Positions 31,689-41,111 of a stretch of 64,000 nt of DNA are shown here, piece after piece (the stretch's first letter is position 1; each line of letters opens with the position of its first letter). Made by a program: the position numbers and the translations under genes. The notes beneath the pieces were generated by a model. That model had not been told where the DNA came from and ran no database searches. It saw only the letters and a list, made by a program, of their open reading frames with translations. The stretch comes from Acidimicrobiales bacterium (GTDB lineage: Bacteria; Actinomycetota; Acidimicrobiia; Acidimicrobiales; JAUJNH01): contig JAUJNH010000004.1 of NCBI GenBank assembly GCA_030448245.1, positions 277,988-341,987 of the forward strand, given 5' to 3'.

Positions 31689-32834
31689 TCAGACGGTCGG
31701 GCCGCCGCCGCCCCCGCCGCCGCCGCAGTTGCACGCCCCGCCGGCGGTGACCGCGATCGCTCCCCAGGGGTCCAGCTCGAACGGGAACCTGACCGGCTCG
31801 GCGGTGGCCAGGCGCACGCCCACCAGCTCGGCCGGGCCGAGGCGGGTGAACGCCCAGCGGCCCTGGGCGTCGGTCGCCATCGGGGGCGGACCGGCCTCGG
31901 GCGGTAGGTCGACCATCACGTCCTTCACCTCGCCGCTGGTCAGGTCGAGGACGTAGAGGTGGCGGGGCCCGCCGGCCTGGCGCCCGACGAAGAGCACGGC
32001 CGAGCTGGCCACCGCAGCCGCACCCGCTTCGGGCCTCAGGCCGGCGGCGAGCGGGAAGGTCCGGTCGCCGGCGGGGCCCGCCACGAGCACCGAGCAGGCG
32101 GTCGGGCAGGCCGCGTCGGCGACGACCACGGCCCGCTGCCCGTCGGCCCCGAGGAAGGTGCCGTTGGCCGCCAGCGTCCTCGTCGTCGACCCCCGCACCG
32201 GGTCGACCAGGTCGATGCGGCCTCCCGGCTCGGCCGGGGCCACCACCAGGCTCCCGGCGCCGAAGCCGGCGAGGGAGCGGCCCGGCACCAGCTGCTGGCG
32301 CAGCGGCGGGACCTCCTTGCCCAGGTCGACGCGCCGCACCTCGGACACCGCGTCGGGGGCGCCGGCGCTGGCCACCCAGGCCTCGCCGACCGCACCGCCG
32401 GCGATCGCTCGGACGCCGGTGCCGAGGCTGCGGGGAAGGTGCTCGTTGTCGTTGAGCACGTACACGGCGCCGGCGTCCTGGGGCAGCGGGCCGCGGACCA
32501 GGACCATCGCCCCGTGCGCCCGGTCGAGGAGGCCGACCACCTCGAGTCCGTTCTCCAGCCGGGGGTTCGGGATGTCGGTCGGCTGGCCGCTGGCCAGCTC
32601 GACCGACGTGAGCTTCGCCCCGCCGAGGAGCACGGCCCTGGGCAGGTCCTCCGGGAGGGGTGCGGCGCCGGGCCGGTTGGGCGCGCCTGGCGCGTTCCCC
32701 CGAGCGGTGGTGGTCGTGGAGCCGCGGGCGGTGGTCGTGCTGGTCGAGCCCCGGCGGGTGCCGCCATCCTGCGGGCAGCCGGCCAGGACGAGGGCGGCCA
32801 CGAGGGCGAGGAGGAGCGAGAGGGGCCGCCGCAT
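31689..32834 (-). CDS. Putative lipoprotein with beta-propeller-like repeats
   Basis: 381 residues. Signal peptide MRRPLSLLLALVAALVLAGC with lipobox LAGC, a Thr/Ser/Pro linker, then a repetitive beta-rich domain (VYVLND, LYVLDLTSGEVKDV) like a surface-exposed propeller. The C-terminus CNCGGGGGGGG is odd: two cysteines followed by eight glycines. No known family; convergent with dtd, divergent from the rhomboid gene. Confidence 0.7.
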   Translation of the reverse strand: MRRPLSLLLALVAALVLAGCPQDGGTRRGSTSTTTARGSTTTTARGNAPGAPNRPGAAPLPEDLPRAVLLGGAKLTSVELASGQPTDIPNPRLENGLEVVGLLDRAHGAMVLVRGPLPQDAGAVYVLNDNEHLPRSLGTGVRAIAGGAVGEAWVASAGAPDAVSEVRRVDLGKEVPPLRQQLVPGRSLAGFGAGSLVVAPAEPGGRIDLVDPVRGSTTRTLAANGTFLGADGQRAVVVADAACPTACSVLVAGPAGDRTFPLAAGLRPEAGAAAVASSAVLFVGRQAGGPRHLYVLDLTSGEVKDVMVDLPPEAGPPPMATDAQGRWAFTRLGPAELVGVRLATAEPVRFPFELDPWGAIAVTAGGACNCGGGGGGGGPTV

Positions 32835-32924
32835 CCCGCAGAGCCTGCCAGCCGCAGCCGCCAAGCCGGGCGCGCCGGGCCTGCCCTCGGGTAGCCGAAC
32901 GCCCTCACTAGCCTGAGCCGGGCG

Positions 32925-33875
32925 ATGTCCGCTCCTTGGCCGCCCCCGCCGCCGGTGGCACCCGCTCTGGCCTGCTACCGCCACCCCAAGCTCCCCGCCC
33001 CGGTCACCTGCACCCGCTGCGACCGCCCGATCTGCACCGACTGCATGGTCAGCGCACCCGTCGGCTGGCAGTGCCCGGGCTGCCTCAAGGGCGCGCCGGC
33101 GGTACGGCGGATGCGCGACGTCCAGGGTGGCGGCCTGGCCGGCGGCACCCCGTACGCCACCTACGCCCTCCTGGCCAGCTGCGTGGCCCTCTACGTCGGC
33201 CAGCAGGTGTCGAACCTCACCGAGCGGGGCGTGGTGGTGGCCACCATGGTCTCCCAGGGCGAGCTGTGGCGGGTGGTCACCTCCGGCTTCCTGCACGGCA
33301 GCCCGATCCACCTGCTGTTCAACATGCTGATCCTGTACCAGCTCGGCACGGCCGTCGAGGGGCGCCTGGGGCGGGCCCGCTACCTGGGCGTCTACTTCCT
33401 CTCCCTCGTCGGCGGCTCGATCGGCGCCCTGCTCCTCCAGCCCCCGGCCACCGCTTCGCTCGGTGCCTCGGGCGCGGTGTTCGGACTGATGGGCGCCGTG
33501 GTCGTGCTCTCCAAGCGTGGCCGCTCGCCCGTCGAGTCGGGCGTGGCCGGGCTGCTCGTCGTCAACCTGTTCATCACCTTCCTCTTCCCGGGCATCTCCA
33601 TCGGCGGCCACCTGGGTGGACTGGCCGCCGGCGTGCTGGCCGGCCTCGTCATCCGGGCCTTCGGCGAGGGCGCCGACCAGCGGCGGGTCGTGCTGACAGC
33701 AGTCGTGCTGGTCGTCCTCACCGTCGGGCTGTTCGCGGCGTCGGCTCCCGTGGCCCGGTGGCGGTGCAGCACCCAGAGCTCGTCGGCCCTGAGCCGCGAC
33801 CGGAACCCGGCCCGGCCGTTCGACCCCGAGGTGCTCCAGGCCTTCCGAGACCGGGCGGAGCAGCTCTGCGAGTGA
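32925..33875 (+). CDS. Rhomboid family intramembrane serine protease
   Basis: 316 residues. An N-terminal zinc-ribbon (CYRHP..TCTRCDRPICTDCM..CPGC, residues 17-50) precedes a rhomboid domain with WRVVTSGFLHGSPIHLLFNM near 110-128, catalytic Ser in GASGAVFG near 181-188, and His in GGHLGGLAAG near 228. Cleaves membrane proteins within the bilayer; substrate unknown. TAGCCT (32909-32914) is 10 nt before the ATG. In mycobacteria a rhomboid gene lies next to cysM; here it is about 6 kb away. Confidence 0.93.
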   Translation: MSAPWPPPPPVAPALACYRHPKLPAPVTCTRCDRPICTDCMVSAPVGWQCPGCLKGAPAVRRMRDVQGGGLAGGTPYATYALLASCVALYVGQQVSNLTERGVVVATMVSQGELWRVVTSGFLHGSPIHLLFNMLILYQLGTAVEGRLGRARYLGVYFLSLVGGSIGALLLQPPATASLGASGAVFGLMGAVVVLSKRGRSPVESGVAGLLVVNLFITFLFPGISIGGHLGGLAAGVLAGLVIRAFGEGADQRRVVLTAVVLVVLTVGLFAASAPVARWRCSTQSSSALSRDRNPARPFDPEVLQAFRDRAEQLCE

Positions 33876-33917
33876 GCCCTCGCCGAGCGGGCCCGGACGT
33901 CCCGGCGCGCGCACGGC

Positions 33918-33992
33918 AGGCCGGCGTAGCCCAATCGGCAGGAGGCAGATGGTTTAGGGCCATCCCAGTGCGGGTTCGAATCCCGCCGCCGG
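33918..33992 (+). tRNA. tRNA with anticodon UAG (Leu-type) but short variable loop
   Basis: A complete cloverleaf: acceptor GCCGGCG/CGCCGGC (7 bp), D arm, anticodon arm GATGG/CCATC with loop TTTAGGG (anticodon UAG, reading CUA), a 5-nt variable loop CCAGT, T arm GCGGG/CCCGC with TTCGAAT, discriminator A. A tRNA-Leu should have a long class II variable arm; this one is class I. It may be a divergent or non-canonical tRNA. Confidence 0.8.
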
Positions 33993-34261
33993 CACCCAAC
34001 TTCCAGGTATGACGGGATGGCCACGAAGGATCGCCGGCACCGAGCGTCCAGCGCCGTCACCCCGACAGGCCTTCAAGGCAGCTCCTGGCTAGTGACGTCC
34101 CGTGTTCTGGGGCGGTTCTGCCTTGCTCCGTCCAGCCTGCGCACAACTTTGGTGGCAGTGGCCTCAGCCCTCGGGGCCGTCCCCGGAAGCCCCGGGGCCT
34201 TCGGAGGCTTGGGCACCATCAGGGCCCGCGAGCCGGCGGAGGGCCTCGTGCTGACGGAAGT
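33993..34261. other. Non-coding stretch after the tRNA
   Basis: No supported gene. The tRNA 3' end is a classic integration site, and the following 14 kb look foreign. Confidence 0.4.
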
Positions 34262-34459
34262 TCAGCCTGCTTTCCAAGCGCGAGACGCGTCCCAGGTGGT
34301 CCGACGCTCAGCCTCGTCAAGCAGGATCGACAGGCCTATCAGGGCTCGATTGGCTGAACCTTCATCGCCCATCTCGGCCGCCCGACGGGCAGAGGCCAGA
34401 ACCACGGCGGCCTCAATCGTCGTCTGAGAGGTTTCGGCTCCGGTCCGCGAAGTCGGCAA
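34262..34459 (-). CDS. Small hypothetical protein
   Basis: 65 residues, helix-rich (TTIEAAVVLASARRAAEMGDEG and SILLDEAERRTTWDASRA). TTG start supported by AAGGAGGAGG just upstream. No known family; it may be a fragment, since surrounding sequence looks degraded. Confidence 0.35.
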   Translation of the reverse strand: MPTSRTGAETSQTTIEAAVVLASARRAAEMGDEGSANRALIGLSILLDEAERRTTWDASRAWKAG

Positions 34460-34640
34460 CGGTGGCCTCCTCCTTGGAACGGTGAGACCGCTGCGGTCGT
34501 TCGGATCTCCTCAGGCATGTCACGCCTCCGAACATCAGGCTGCAGTTCGCCTGGCGGCAGCGGGGTACTCCGCTGCGGCAAGACCCGCTGCCTCACATGT
34601 ACCGGTGCCGCCTCGTGACCGCGGTGCCACTGACGTCGCT

Positions 34641-35099
34641 TCAGGTGCCTACACCTGGCCGGCCACGTGCATCGCTGTACTTGGTAGTTACGAGGCCCGC
34701 AGCGATCATCGCGGCGCCAAGCCCGAGGTGCAGCCAGTTATCAGCAGTGTTGACCGGAACGAAGTTGGCGGTCGAGTCCTTGTCGATAACGAGCCCGTAC
34801 AGCCAGAGACCCAGGTAGACCAACCCGCCCCCAAGGAGGAACGCCTTGGCCGCGGCGCCGGATCGGGAGGCCGCTAAACCCACGACGCCGAACAGGAGGT
34901 GAACGATGTTGTGGAGCACGCTGACCTTGAAGAGACCGAGCAGCTTTGCGTCGGACTCATTGCCCGCCAACTTCAGCTGGTCGAAGTTGCCCGTGATCCC
35001 GGGGATGAAGCCGAGGATGCCGACGAGGAGGAACGTCGCCCCCACGGCTGCCGCAGCCAACTCGACCTTCGACCGGTCGCCCAGACGTAGCGCTTGCAT
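34641..35099 (-). CDS. DUF4383 membrane protein
   Basis: 152 residues with four TM helices. FLLVGILGFIPGIT near 22-35, VLHNIVHLLFGVVGL near 62, and DNWLHLGLGAAMIAAG near 118 are typical of DUF4383, role unknown. GGGAGG lies 6 nt before ATG 35099. Common in stress-type accessory regions. Confidence 0.85.
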   Translation of the reverse strand: MQALRLGDRSKVELAAAAVGATFLLVGILGFIPGITGNFDQLKLAGNESDAKLLGLFKVSVLHNIVHLLFGVVGLAASRSGAAAKAFLLGGGLVYLGLWLYGLVIDKDSTANFVPVNTADNWLHLGLGAAMIAAGLVTTKYSDARGRPGVGT

Positions 35100-35224
35100 C
35101 TTGAGCCTCCCCCCACGTTCGGGCGATGTCCTACCCCGGTGACGCCTCGATCCAACACCCATCTTGCTCACACTCAGAGGTCACGCCGGCAGTGGTACAC
35201 CGGCAGTGGTACAGCAGACCGGAT

Positions 35225-36310
35225 CTATGGGCAGCAGCGCCGGAGGAAGGTCTGGATGCGGGCGGCCAGCTCGTCGGGTCGCTGCTCGGCGACCCAGTGG
35301 TCGGCGCCGTCGATCACGTCACCGGTCACGTCCTCAGCGACGCGGCGGAGCTGCTCGGTGGGGAGGGTCCCCAGACCGCGCTCGCCGCCCAACGCCAGCA
35401 CCGGCTGTTTCAGCTTGGGACCGGCTCCGGCCCGGTTGGCGTCGGCGTCTGTTGGCAGGGCCCGGTAGTACTCGAGTGCGGCGCTCAGCCGTCCCGGGCG
35501 CGAGTAGGCGCGTACGTACTCGTCGACCAGGGACGGTTCGATCGACGCCTTCTCGCAGTCCCGTTCGGGACCGCAGACGAAACGGGTCAGGTAGTAGCGC
35601 TCGTTCCCGTCTATCAACCGCTCGGGGAGCTCGGGCACCATGTGGAAGAGGAAGTGGTAGGAGCCGGTGTAGAGCATCTCGCCGCCGAACCCGGGCAGCG
35701 CCGCCTCGATCACGACGAGGCTTCGCACCTCTTCGCGGTGCATCCTCGCGTAGGCGTAGGCCACCTGGCCGCCGAAGTCGGCGCCGACCACCGACACCTC
35801 GCCGAGGCCGAGCCGGTTGACCAGCTGGTGGATGTCGGTGGCCAACGTCTCCTTGTCGTAGCCGTCCTTCTCGAGGGCCGAGCGGCCCACGCCTCGAAGG
35901 TCGACGGCGATGACGGTGTGCTCGCCGGCGAGCCTCGGCATCACCTTCCGCCAAGCCATCCACGTCTGGGGGAAGCCGTGGAGGAAGAGGACGGGTCGTC
36001 CGCGGCCGCCGGAGACGTAGTGCAGTCTCGTCCCGTTCACCTGAGCCGTCGCCGAGCGGAACCCGGTGGGCGGTGGGTTCGGCTCGGCCCCTCCGGAGCA
36101 GGCGGCGGCGATCAGGGCAACGGCGACGGCGACGGCAGCCAGCCTCCTGGCCGGTGCCGTCGAGGCTGGTGGGCTCGCCGGGGTCGGGGACGTCGACGGA
36201 CGACGCCCGCAGGTTGGCGGCGTTAGAGCGTGACGCCCGGGAGCTGCGCCGGGCCAACGCGATCCTCCGCGAAGTATCAACTTCTCTGCGACTGGTTGCA
36301 GCAGCCACAC
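35225..36310 (-). CDS. Alpha/beta hydrolase lipoprotein (epoxide-hydrolase-like), 5' end disturbed
   Basis: A lipoprotein signal (AAVAVAVALIAAACSGG) precedes an alpha/beta hydrolase: FLHGFPQTW oxyanion region, nucleophile Asp in VVGADFGGQVAYAYA, and His in DGADHWVAEQ. This matches epoxide hydrolases or haloalkane dehalogenases. No ATG/GTG/TTG lies just before the signal peptide; the open frame reaches 36310 only by running antisense through an IS3 orfA fragment. The original start was probably removed by that insertion, so expression is doubtful. Confidence 0.65.
   Translation of the reverse strand: MWLLQPVAEKLILRGGSRWPGAAPGRHALTPPTCGRRPSTSPTPASPPASTAPARRLAAVAVAVALIAAACSGGAEPNPPPTGFRSATAQVNGTRLHYVSGGRGRPVLFLHGFPQTWMAWRKVMPRLAGEHTVIAVDLRGVGRSALEKDGYDKETLATDIHQLVNRLGLGEVSVVGADFGGQVAYAYARMHREEVRSLVVIEAALPGFGGEMLYTGSYHFLFHMVPELPERLIDGNERYYLTRFVCGPERDCEKASIEPSLVDEYVRAYSRPGRLSAALEYYRALPTDADANRAGAGPKLKQPVLALGGERGLGTLPTEQLRRVAEDVTGDVIDGADHWVAEQRPDELAARIQTFLRRCCP
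36195..36286 (+). mobile_element. IS3-family orfA remnant
   Basis: The frame reads DDARRLAALERDARELRRAN and AILRE, the leucine-zipper C-terminus of IS3-type OrfA. Nothing else of the element is recognisable. Confidence 0.6.
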
Positions 36311-36313
36311 GAT

Positions 36314-37324
36314 TCAGCCCTGCGACCTGGCTCGCTGCAGCACGTCCCACGCGGCTGGCGTGGTGGTACCGACGTCGTAAACGGACCAGCCAATGGCTCC
36401 CGTCTCCTGGGCCGCTCGGATGAATCCCTCGTAGTCCGCGACGCTGGACGCGTCAGCCACACCTCCAACCGGATGCACCGCCGCGAACGGGAGGCCAAGC
36501 CTCGCTCGAAGGGACCGCACGCTGTCAGCGGTGTACCGGTAGGCGTCCCTGTAACCGGAGCCGGCTGTCGTCTCGCTCCAGTAGGCCATGGGCAGCCAAG
36601 CGTCATAGTTGCCGGCGAGCTCCGCCCACGGAAACTCTGGCCAGTGCCTGGGGTAGACGGCCTCCAGCAGCACAGGAGGGTAGACGATCGCGGCGAGGCC
36701 GTTCCCGGGTGTCTCTTGGCGGAAGCGCTGGGACAGCTCAACCAGGCGCCGGCTTCGCTCGCCATGATCTTGCACGTCGCGCCGGAACTCGATGTCGACC
36801 CCGATACCGTCGAATCGGTGGCCTCCGATGTCAAAGTCGCGCGTCAATCGCAGGTTGGCGAGGTCGGCCTCGACATCGGCGAACTTCGGCAAGTACCAAC
36901 CCACCACCCGCAGACCGCGTTCATGGGACCGCTGGAGGAATCGGCCGACGAGCGGCGCGTCGACGATGCCCTGAGGTGAGCGTGGATCCAGCCGGGTCGC
37001 CTGAAGGAACAACGTGCGCACGCCTCGGTCGGCGAGCCCGTCGATGTCCTCGGGGACAAGGAGACGACCATCTCGCGGCCGGTGGTACGCCGGGGAGTAG
37101 TCGAAGACGTCGATCCACGCACCGAGACCCTCGTAGACCGAAACGGTCGGCACCGACGCCGGAACCGCGATGATGGGCGGACCCAGCGATCGAGGAACGG
37201 CCGCTTCCGCATTGGGCTCCACCACTCCGATGGACATCAAGCCGGCGACCAGCAGGGTGACCACCAACACGAACAGCACGGCCCTGGTGGCGCGTTCCCT
37301 CACCCGTTCACCGTACGCGGCCAC
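36314..37324 (-). CDS. Secreted glycoside-hydrolase-like TIM-barrel protein
   Basis: 336 residues. N-terminal TM/signal (AVLFVLVVTLLVAGLMSIG), then a barrel-like domain: YEGLGAWIDVFDYSP, GVRTLFLQATR, VVGWYLPKF, FDGIGVDIEF with acidic residues in the expected catalytic strand, AWLPMAYWSET, and IGWSVYDVG. This resembles putative glycosyl hydrolases of the DUF4015 type, substrate unknown. GTG start; GTG 37303 is an alternative. Confidence 0.65.
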   Translation of the reverse strand: MAAYGERVRERATRAVLFVLVVTLLVAGLMSIGVVEPNAEAAVPRSLGPPIIAVPASVPTVSVYEGLGAWIDVFDYSPAYHRPRDGRLLVPEDIDGLADRGVRTLFLQATRLDPRSPQGIVDAPLVGRFLQRSHERGLRVVGWYLPKFADVEADLANLRLTRDFDIGGHRFDGIGVDIEFRRDVQDHGERSRRLVELSQRFRQETPGNGLAAIVYPPVLLEAVYPRHWPEFPWAELAGNYDAWLPMAYWSETTAGSGYRDAYRYTADSVRSLRARLGLPFAAVHPVGGVADASSVADYEGFIRAAQETGAIGWSVYDVGTTTPAAWDVLQRARSQG

Positions 37325-37897
37325 CGTCTACGCAACCAAGTTCGGCCTCACCGTCGACCACGTATCGGAACAGGATCAGGTCGAGTGATGGATCGGTTCC
37401 CGGGGTTTGGTGGCGGACGAGCGCTTCATGCTGCGCAGCACGACAGCTTCTTGATATCGCCCTTGAACGACTGGGCACCAGCTTCAGGCTCTCGCTCGTC
37501 GCCAGGTAGGCGGCCCCAGGTGTCGGCCATTCCGGCGTCTTGGAGCGACTCCGCCCGTACCCTGGCATGTGATGGCATCTGCGTGGCACCGATCAGCACA
37601 GGTATCGGCCAGGTCCTCGGCGCTGACGTTCCACAGGGTGGCGTCGCCGGCGGTCGTCCTGGCCGGGGCCTGGTTCCACTAACAGGGAGCGGCCATCGCG
37701 TCGCGGTCCAGAAGGCGGCAGCGGGGGAGCGGGAGGGCGGACCATCTGGGTGGTGCCGCCTACAGCCTTCCTCGGCCGGCCCGTGCACGCCCGAGCGTTA
37801 GCACCGGCTCGGGGTTGGCCGTCTACCACCGGCCTCGTTCCCGATCCGCAGCCCGGTTGACACGCGCGGCCCACGCGTGTCGGTGCATCATGACGCC
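37325..37897. other. Gene-poor stretch
   Basis: No supported gene. A minus-strand frame at 37426-37580 ends with a plausible tail (DIKKLSCCAA) but has no recognisable family or ribosome site. Confidence 0.4.
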
Positions 37898-38525
37898 GTG
37901 ACGAATTACCGATCGTCGCTGGGGGACGCCGAGCTGATCGGAGGGCCGGAACAGCGTGACGTCGTCCTCATCCCCTACGACCCGCGGTGGCCGACAATTC
38001 TTCGAGGAACACACTGAACGGATCCTTGCCGCGCTCAGGGGCCAGGCGAGGCAGGTCGAACACGTTGGCTCCACCTCGGTTCCCAGCCTCGTCGCGAAGC
38101 CAATCATTGACATCCAGGTCAGCGTTACCGACCCGGAGCACGAACCGTCGTACGTTCCTCCGCTGAGAGACGCCGGCTACATCCTCCGTGTCCGGGAACC
38201 CGAGCATCGGATGCTGCGGACACCGGATCTCGACGTGCACGTCCACGTGTGCGGTGTTGGAAGTGACTGGGAGCGTCGCCACCTGCTCTTCCGAGACTGG
38301 CTGAGGCAATCCGACGGCGACCGGGTTCCTTACGCGAGCACGAAGACGACCCTTGCGCAGAGGTCTTGGCCGACGACGGATCACTACGCGGACGCGAAGA
38401 CGACCGTGATTAGCGAGATCATGCAGCGCTCGGAGGCGTGGGCAGCATCCGGCGCATGGTCGATGATCACCACTAGCGCCGCGTTAGCGAGGTATCCTCG
38501 CCTGGCTGGTGGTGGTGTGGGATAA
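37898..38525 (+). pseudogene. GrpB-like protein (UPF0157), frameshifted and truncated by IS630
   Basis: From GTG 37898 the frame reads DVVLIPYDPRWPTI and then stops near 38012. One frame over it continues FEEHTERILAALRGQ, VEHVGSTSVPSLVAKPIIDI, the nucleotidyltransferase-fold core, and RDWLRQSDGDRVPYASTKTTLA. A single extra T near 37993 explains the break. The IS630 element inserts at 38473 and replaces the last residues. Confidence 0.75.
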
Positions 38526-39594
38526 TGGTGTGTGGCGTTGAACATCACGGTGGAGCCGGCAGATCGGGCGGTGTTGGAGGGGTGGCTGCGGTCGCCGTCG
38601 ATCCGCTCGGGGTTGGCGCAGCGGGCCCGGATCGTGCTGCTGGCCGCCGATGGCGTCGGCACCAACGAGATCGTCGAGCGGGTCGGGGTGTCGAAGCCGA
38701 CGGTGATCTGGTGGAAGAAGCGGTACGCGGCGGAAGGGGTGGCCGGCTTGGAGGACCGCCCGAAACCGGGGGCGGCCCCAGCAGATCGATGAGGTGGCGA
38801 TCGTCCTGCGGACTCTGGAGCCGCCTCCGGAGCGTCTGGGGGTGACGCATTGGTCGTCTCGGTTGCTGGGGGGCGAGTTGGGCTTGTCGAACGTGACGAT
38901 CGCCAAGGTGTGGAAGAAGTGGGGGCTGCAGCCGTGGCGGGTCGAGACGTTCAAGTTCTCGACCGATCCTGAGCTGGAGGCCAAGGTCCGGGACATCGTG
39001 GCCCTCTACCTGCATCCGCCGGACAGGGCGATCGTGCTGTGCATCGACGAGAAGTCCCAGATCCAGGCGTTGGACCGCACCGCCCCGATCCTGCCGTTGC
39101 GGCCGGGGCTGCCGGCCAAGCAGACCCATGACTACAAGCGCAACGGCACGACCACGCTGTTCGCGGCGTTGGAGGTAGCCACGGGCCGGGTCACCCAGGC
39201 CTGCTACGACCAGCACCGACACGAGGAGTTCCTCCGGTTCCTCAAGCTGGTGGCCAAGACCTACCCCCGTCGGAAGCTCCACGTCGTCTGCGACAACTAC
39301 GGCACCCACAAGCACCCGGTGGTCCGGGACTGGCTCGAGCGGAACCCGAGGATCACCCTCCACTTCACGCCGACGTCCGGGTCGTGGCTGAACATGGTGG
39401 AGATCTTCTTCGGGATCATCACCCGCCAAGCGATCCGCCGAGGCACCTTCCGCAGCGTCAAGGACCTCATCGGTGCCATCACCAGGTTCATCGACGGATG
39501 GAACGACCGGTGCGAGCCGTTCGTGTGGACCAAGACCACCGACCAGATCCTCAGCCACAGCAGAAGTCAGAAGACCTCATTCACGAGACACTAG
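38473..39594 (+). mobile_element. IS630-family insertion sequence
   Basis: About 1.12 kb. The ends CTAGCGCCGCGTTAGCGAGG (left) and, on the other strand, CTAGTGTCTCGTGAATGAGG (right) are imperfect inverted repeats with 20 of 29 positions matching. A TA is present at each end (38474-38475 and 39592-39593), the usual IS630 target duplication. The right-end TAG also serves as the transposase stop. Confidence 0.8.
38532..39594 (+). pseudogene. IS630-family transposase in two frames
   Basis: The first part (38532-38792) has the helix-turn-helix LAQRARIVLLAADGVGTNEI and VGVSKPTVIWWKKRY. The second (38794-39594) has the DDE domain: CIDEKSQIQALDR, CDNYGTHKHP, SWLNMVEIFFG. They join if one G is dropped from the GGGGG run near 38770 (KPG-RPQQIDEVAIVL). 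This is either an inactivating insertion or a frameshift site of the kind some IS630 elements use. Confidence 0.8.
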
Positions 39595-39607
39595 CGACGA
39601 GTTGAGG

Positions 39608-40181
39608 TCACCGTCCAGGACTCGGAGCGCCTGTGGCCCGCCGCCGGTGGACGCTGTAGGCGGTGGTGGCGCCGATTGCTGTGCCGAGGGCGACTCCGGC
39701 TAGGACGTCGGTGGGGTAGTGACGGACGGCGTAGGCGCGCGACAGCCCGACGCCGAGAGCGGCCGGGACGAGGACCGGGGCAGCGGGCGGGTACTGGGCG
39801 GACGCGGCGACGGCGAAGGCGACGGCTGTGGCGGTGTGGGAGGACGGGAACGACGATGTGGAGGGTGGCCGGTCTCGTCGGGGAGGTCGGCCAGGCGGGT
39901 ACCGCCGGGTCGATCGCGGCGCACGAACCATTTGGCGGGGCCGTTGGCGACGGCAGAGGCCGTTCCGCCGGCGAGGAGGCCGCCGGCTGCGCGCGTCTCC
40001 CGGACGGCCCGAGAAGCGAGAGCGCCCCGGCCAATGCCAGCCACAGGGTGCCGCCTCGGGCGGTCTTCCCTAGGCCCGTGACCCCGGTCCCGACGGACGG
40101 CGGTAGGCGTCGCACGATCCGGCGGAGGGCGGCCTGATCGGCGATGACGATCAACCTGCGCGTCGGGCCTGCTCCTTGCAT
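39608..40181 (-). pseudogene. PAP2-superfamily phosphatase, two frameshifts
   Basis: All three phosphatase motifs are present but spread over frames: KWFVRRDRP (KxxxxxxRP), PSSHTA, and SRAYAVRHYPTDV (SRxxxxxHxxxD). The N-terminal membrane part TLWLALAGALSLLG is in a third frame. As written no intact product is made. Confidence 0.7.
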
Positions 40182-40187
40182 CGGGGA

Positions 40188-41110
40188 TTACGACTTAGCG
40201 CGCACGGTGGTGCGCTTGGCCGGGGCTGAGGCTTCGCTTGGCGACGTGGCCTTCTTCACGGTCGTTGCCTTGGCCGCTCGGGCGGTTGTCGCCTTCTCGT
40301 TCTTGGCCCGCCGGGCTTGGGCCTTGACGGCCCCAGCTGACCGTTTGGTGGTGGACTTCACCTGCTGGGAAGCCGTGGCCGTTTCGGTCTTGACCTCGGC
40401 GGTGGCGTCGTTGGCTTGAGCCTTCACAGCTTCGGCTCGGGCCTCGGCCTCCTGCTTGACCCGCTGGGCGGCCTGGGTGGCGGTTTCCTTGAACTGTTCG
40501 AGGCTCTGCTGAGCTGACTGCTGGAGGTCGCCGACCATGCCGCGTCCGGTCTCGGTCAGCTGGTCCTTCATCGGATCGAGCTCTGTTTTGGCCCTGGCGG
40601 CCAGCTGGCGTTCCCGTTCGGTCGGGGGCAGAAGCGACCCGGCGAAGAAGCCAGCAGCGATCACGAGCAGCCCGGCGGCCACCGGATTGCCCTCCGCACG
40701 CTCACGGACCACCTGGGGGCCGAACGGGCCCCCTCGGCCACGGTCCCCGCCGCCGACCCGGCCCGCCCCGCCAACGCCTGGCCTCGGGACTGAGCAGACC
40801 CGGTTGGCTCCGACGCCCGCATGTCGGGCGTGTACCCGCGGCGCACGCCGAGCGGTTGCACGTCTTGGGCTTCGGTGTCTTCCCGCCCTACCACTCGGCC
40901 GAGGGTGTCCCGGAGGCTCATGGTCCTCCTGCGAACGATCCGGCTTGGGCTGACCTTGTCGCGGACCTCCTCAACCTTGTCGGTCACGTTCTCCTTGGCT
41001 CGGTTCACCACCTTCTTGGGGGCGACCCGGTCACCTATGGCTTCCAGCGCCTCGCCGACGCCGGCCCTGGCCTGCTCGATGTCCCGGCGCAACTCCTCGG
41101 CCGTTGCCAT
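40188..41110 (-). pseudogene. DUF3618 membrane-associated protein, one frameshift
   Basis: N-terminal part (41110 to about 40715): EELRRDIEQARAGVGEALEA and KKVVNRAKENVTDKV, typical DUF3618. C-terminal part in another frame: VRERAEGNPVAAGLLVIAAG (TM) and a long Ala/Lys/Glu/Thr helical tail. A missing G in a G-run near 40718 restores one protein of about 307 residues. Its ATG follows directly after the stop of the small upstream gene. Confidence 0.7.
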
Positions 41111-41111
41111 G

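Noticed and set aside
37426..37788. Minus-strand 120-codon frame between the GH-like gene and the GrpB pseudogene
   Set aside because: Arg/Pro-rich shadow-like composition and no ribosome site; only the last residues look protein-like.
38471..39596. 8-bp direct repeat CACTAGCG at both ends of the IS630 element as a target duplication
   Set aside because: IS630 elements duplicate only TA; the extra identity is explained by the element's own similar ends.
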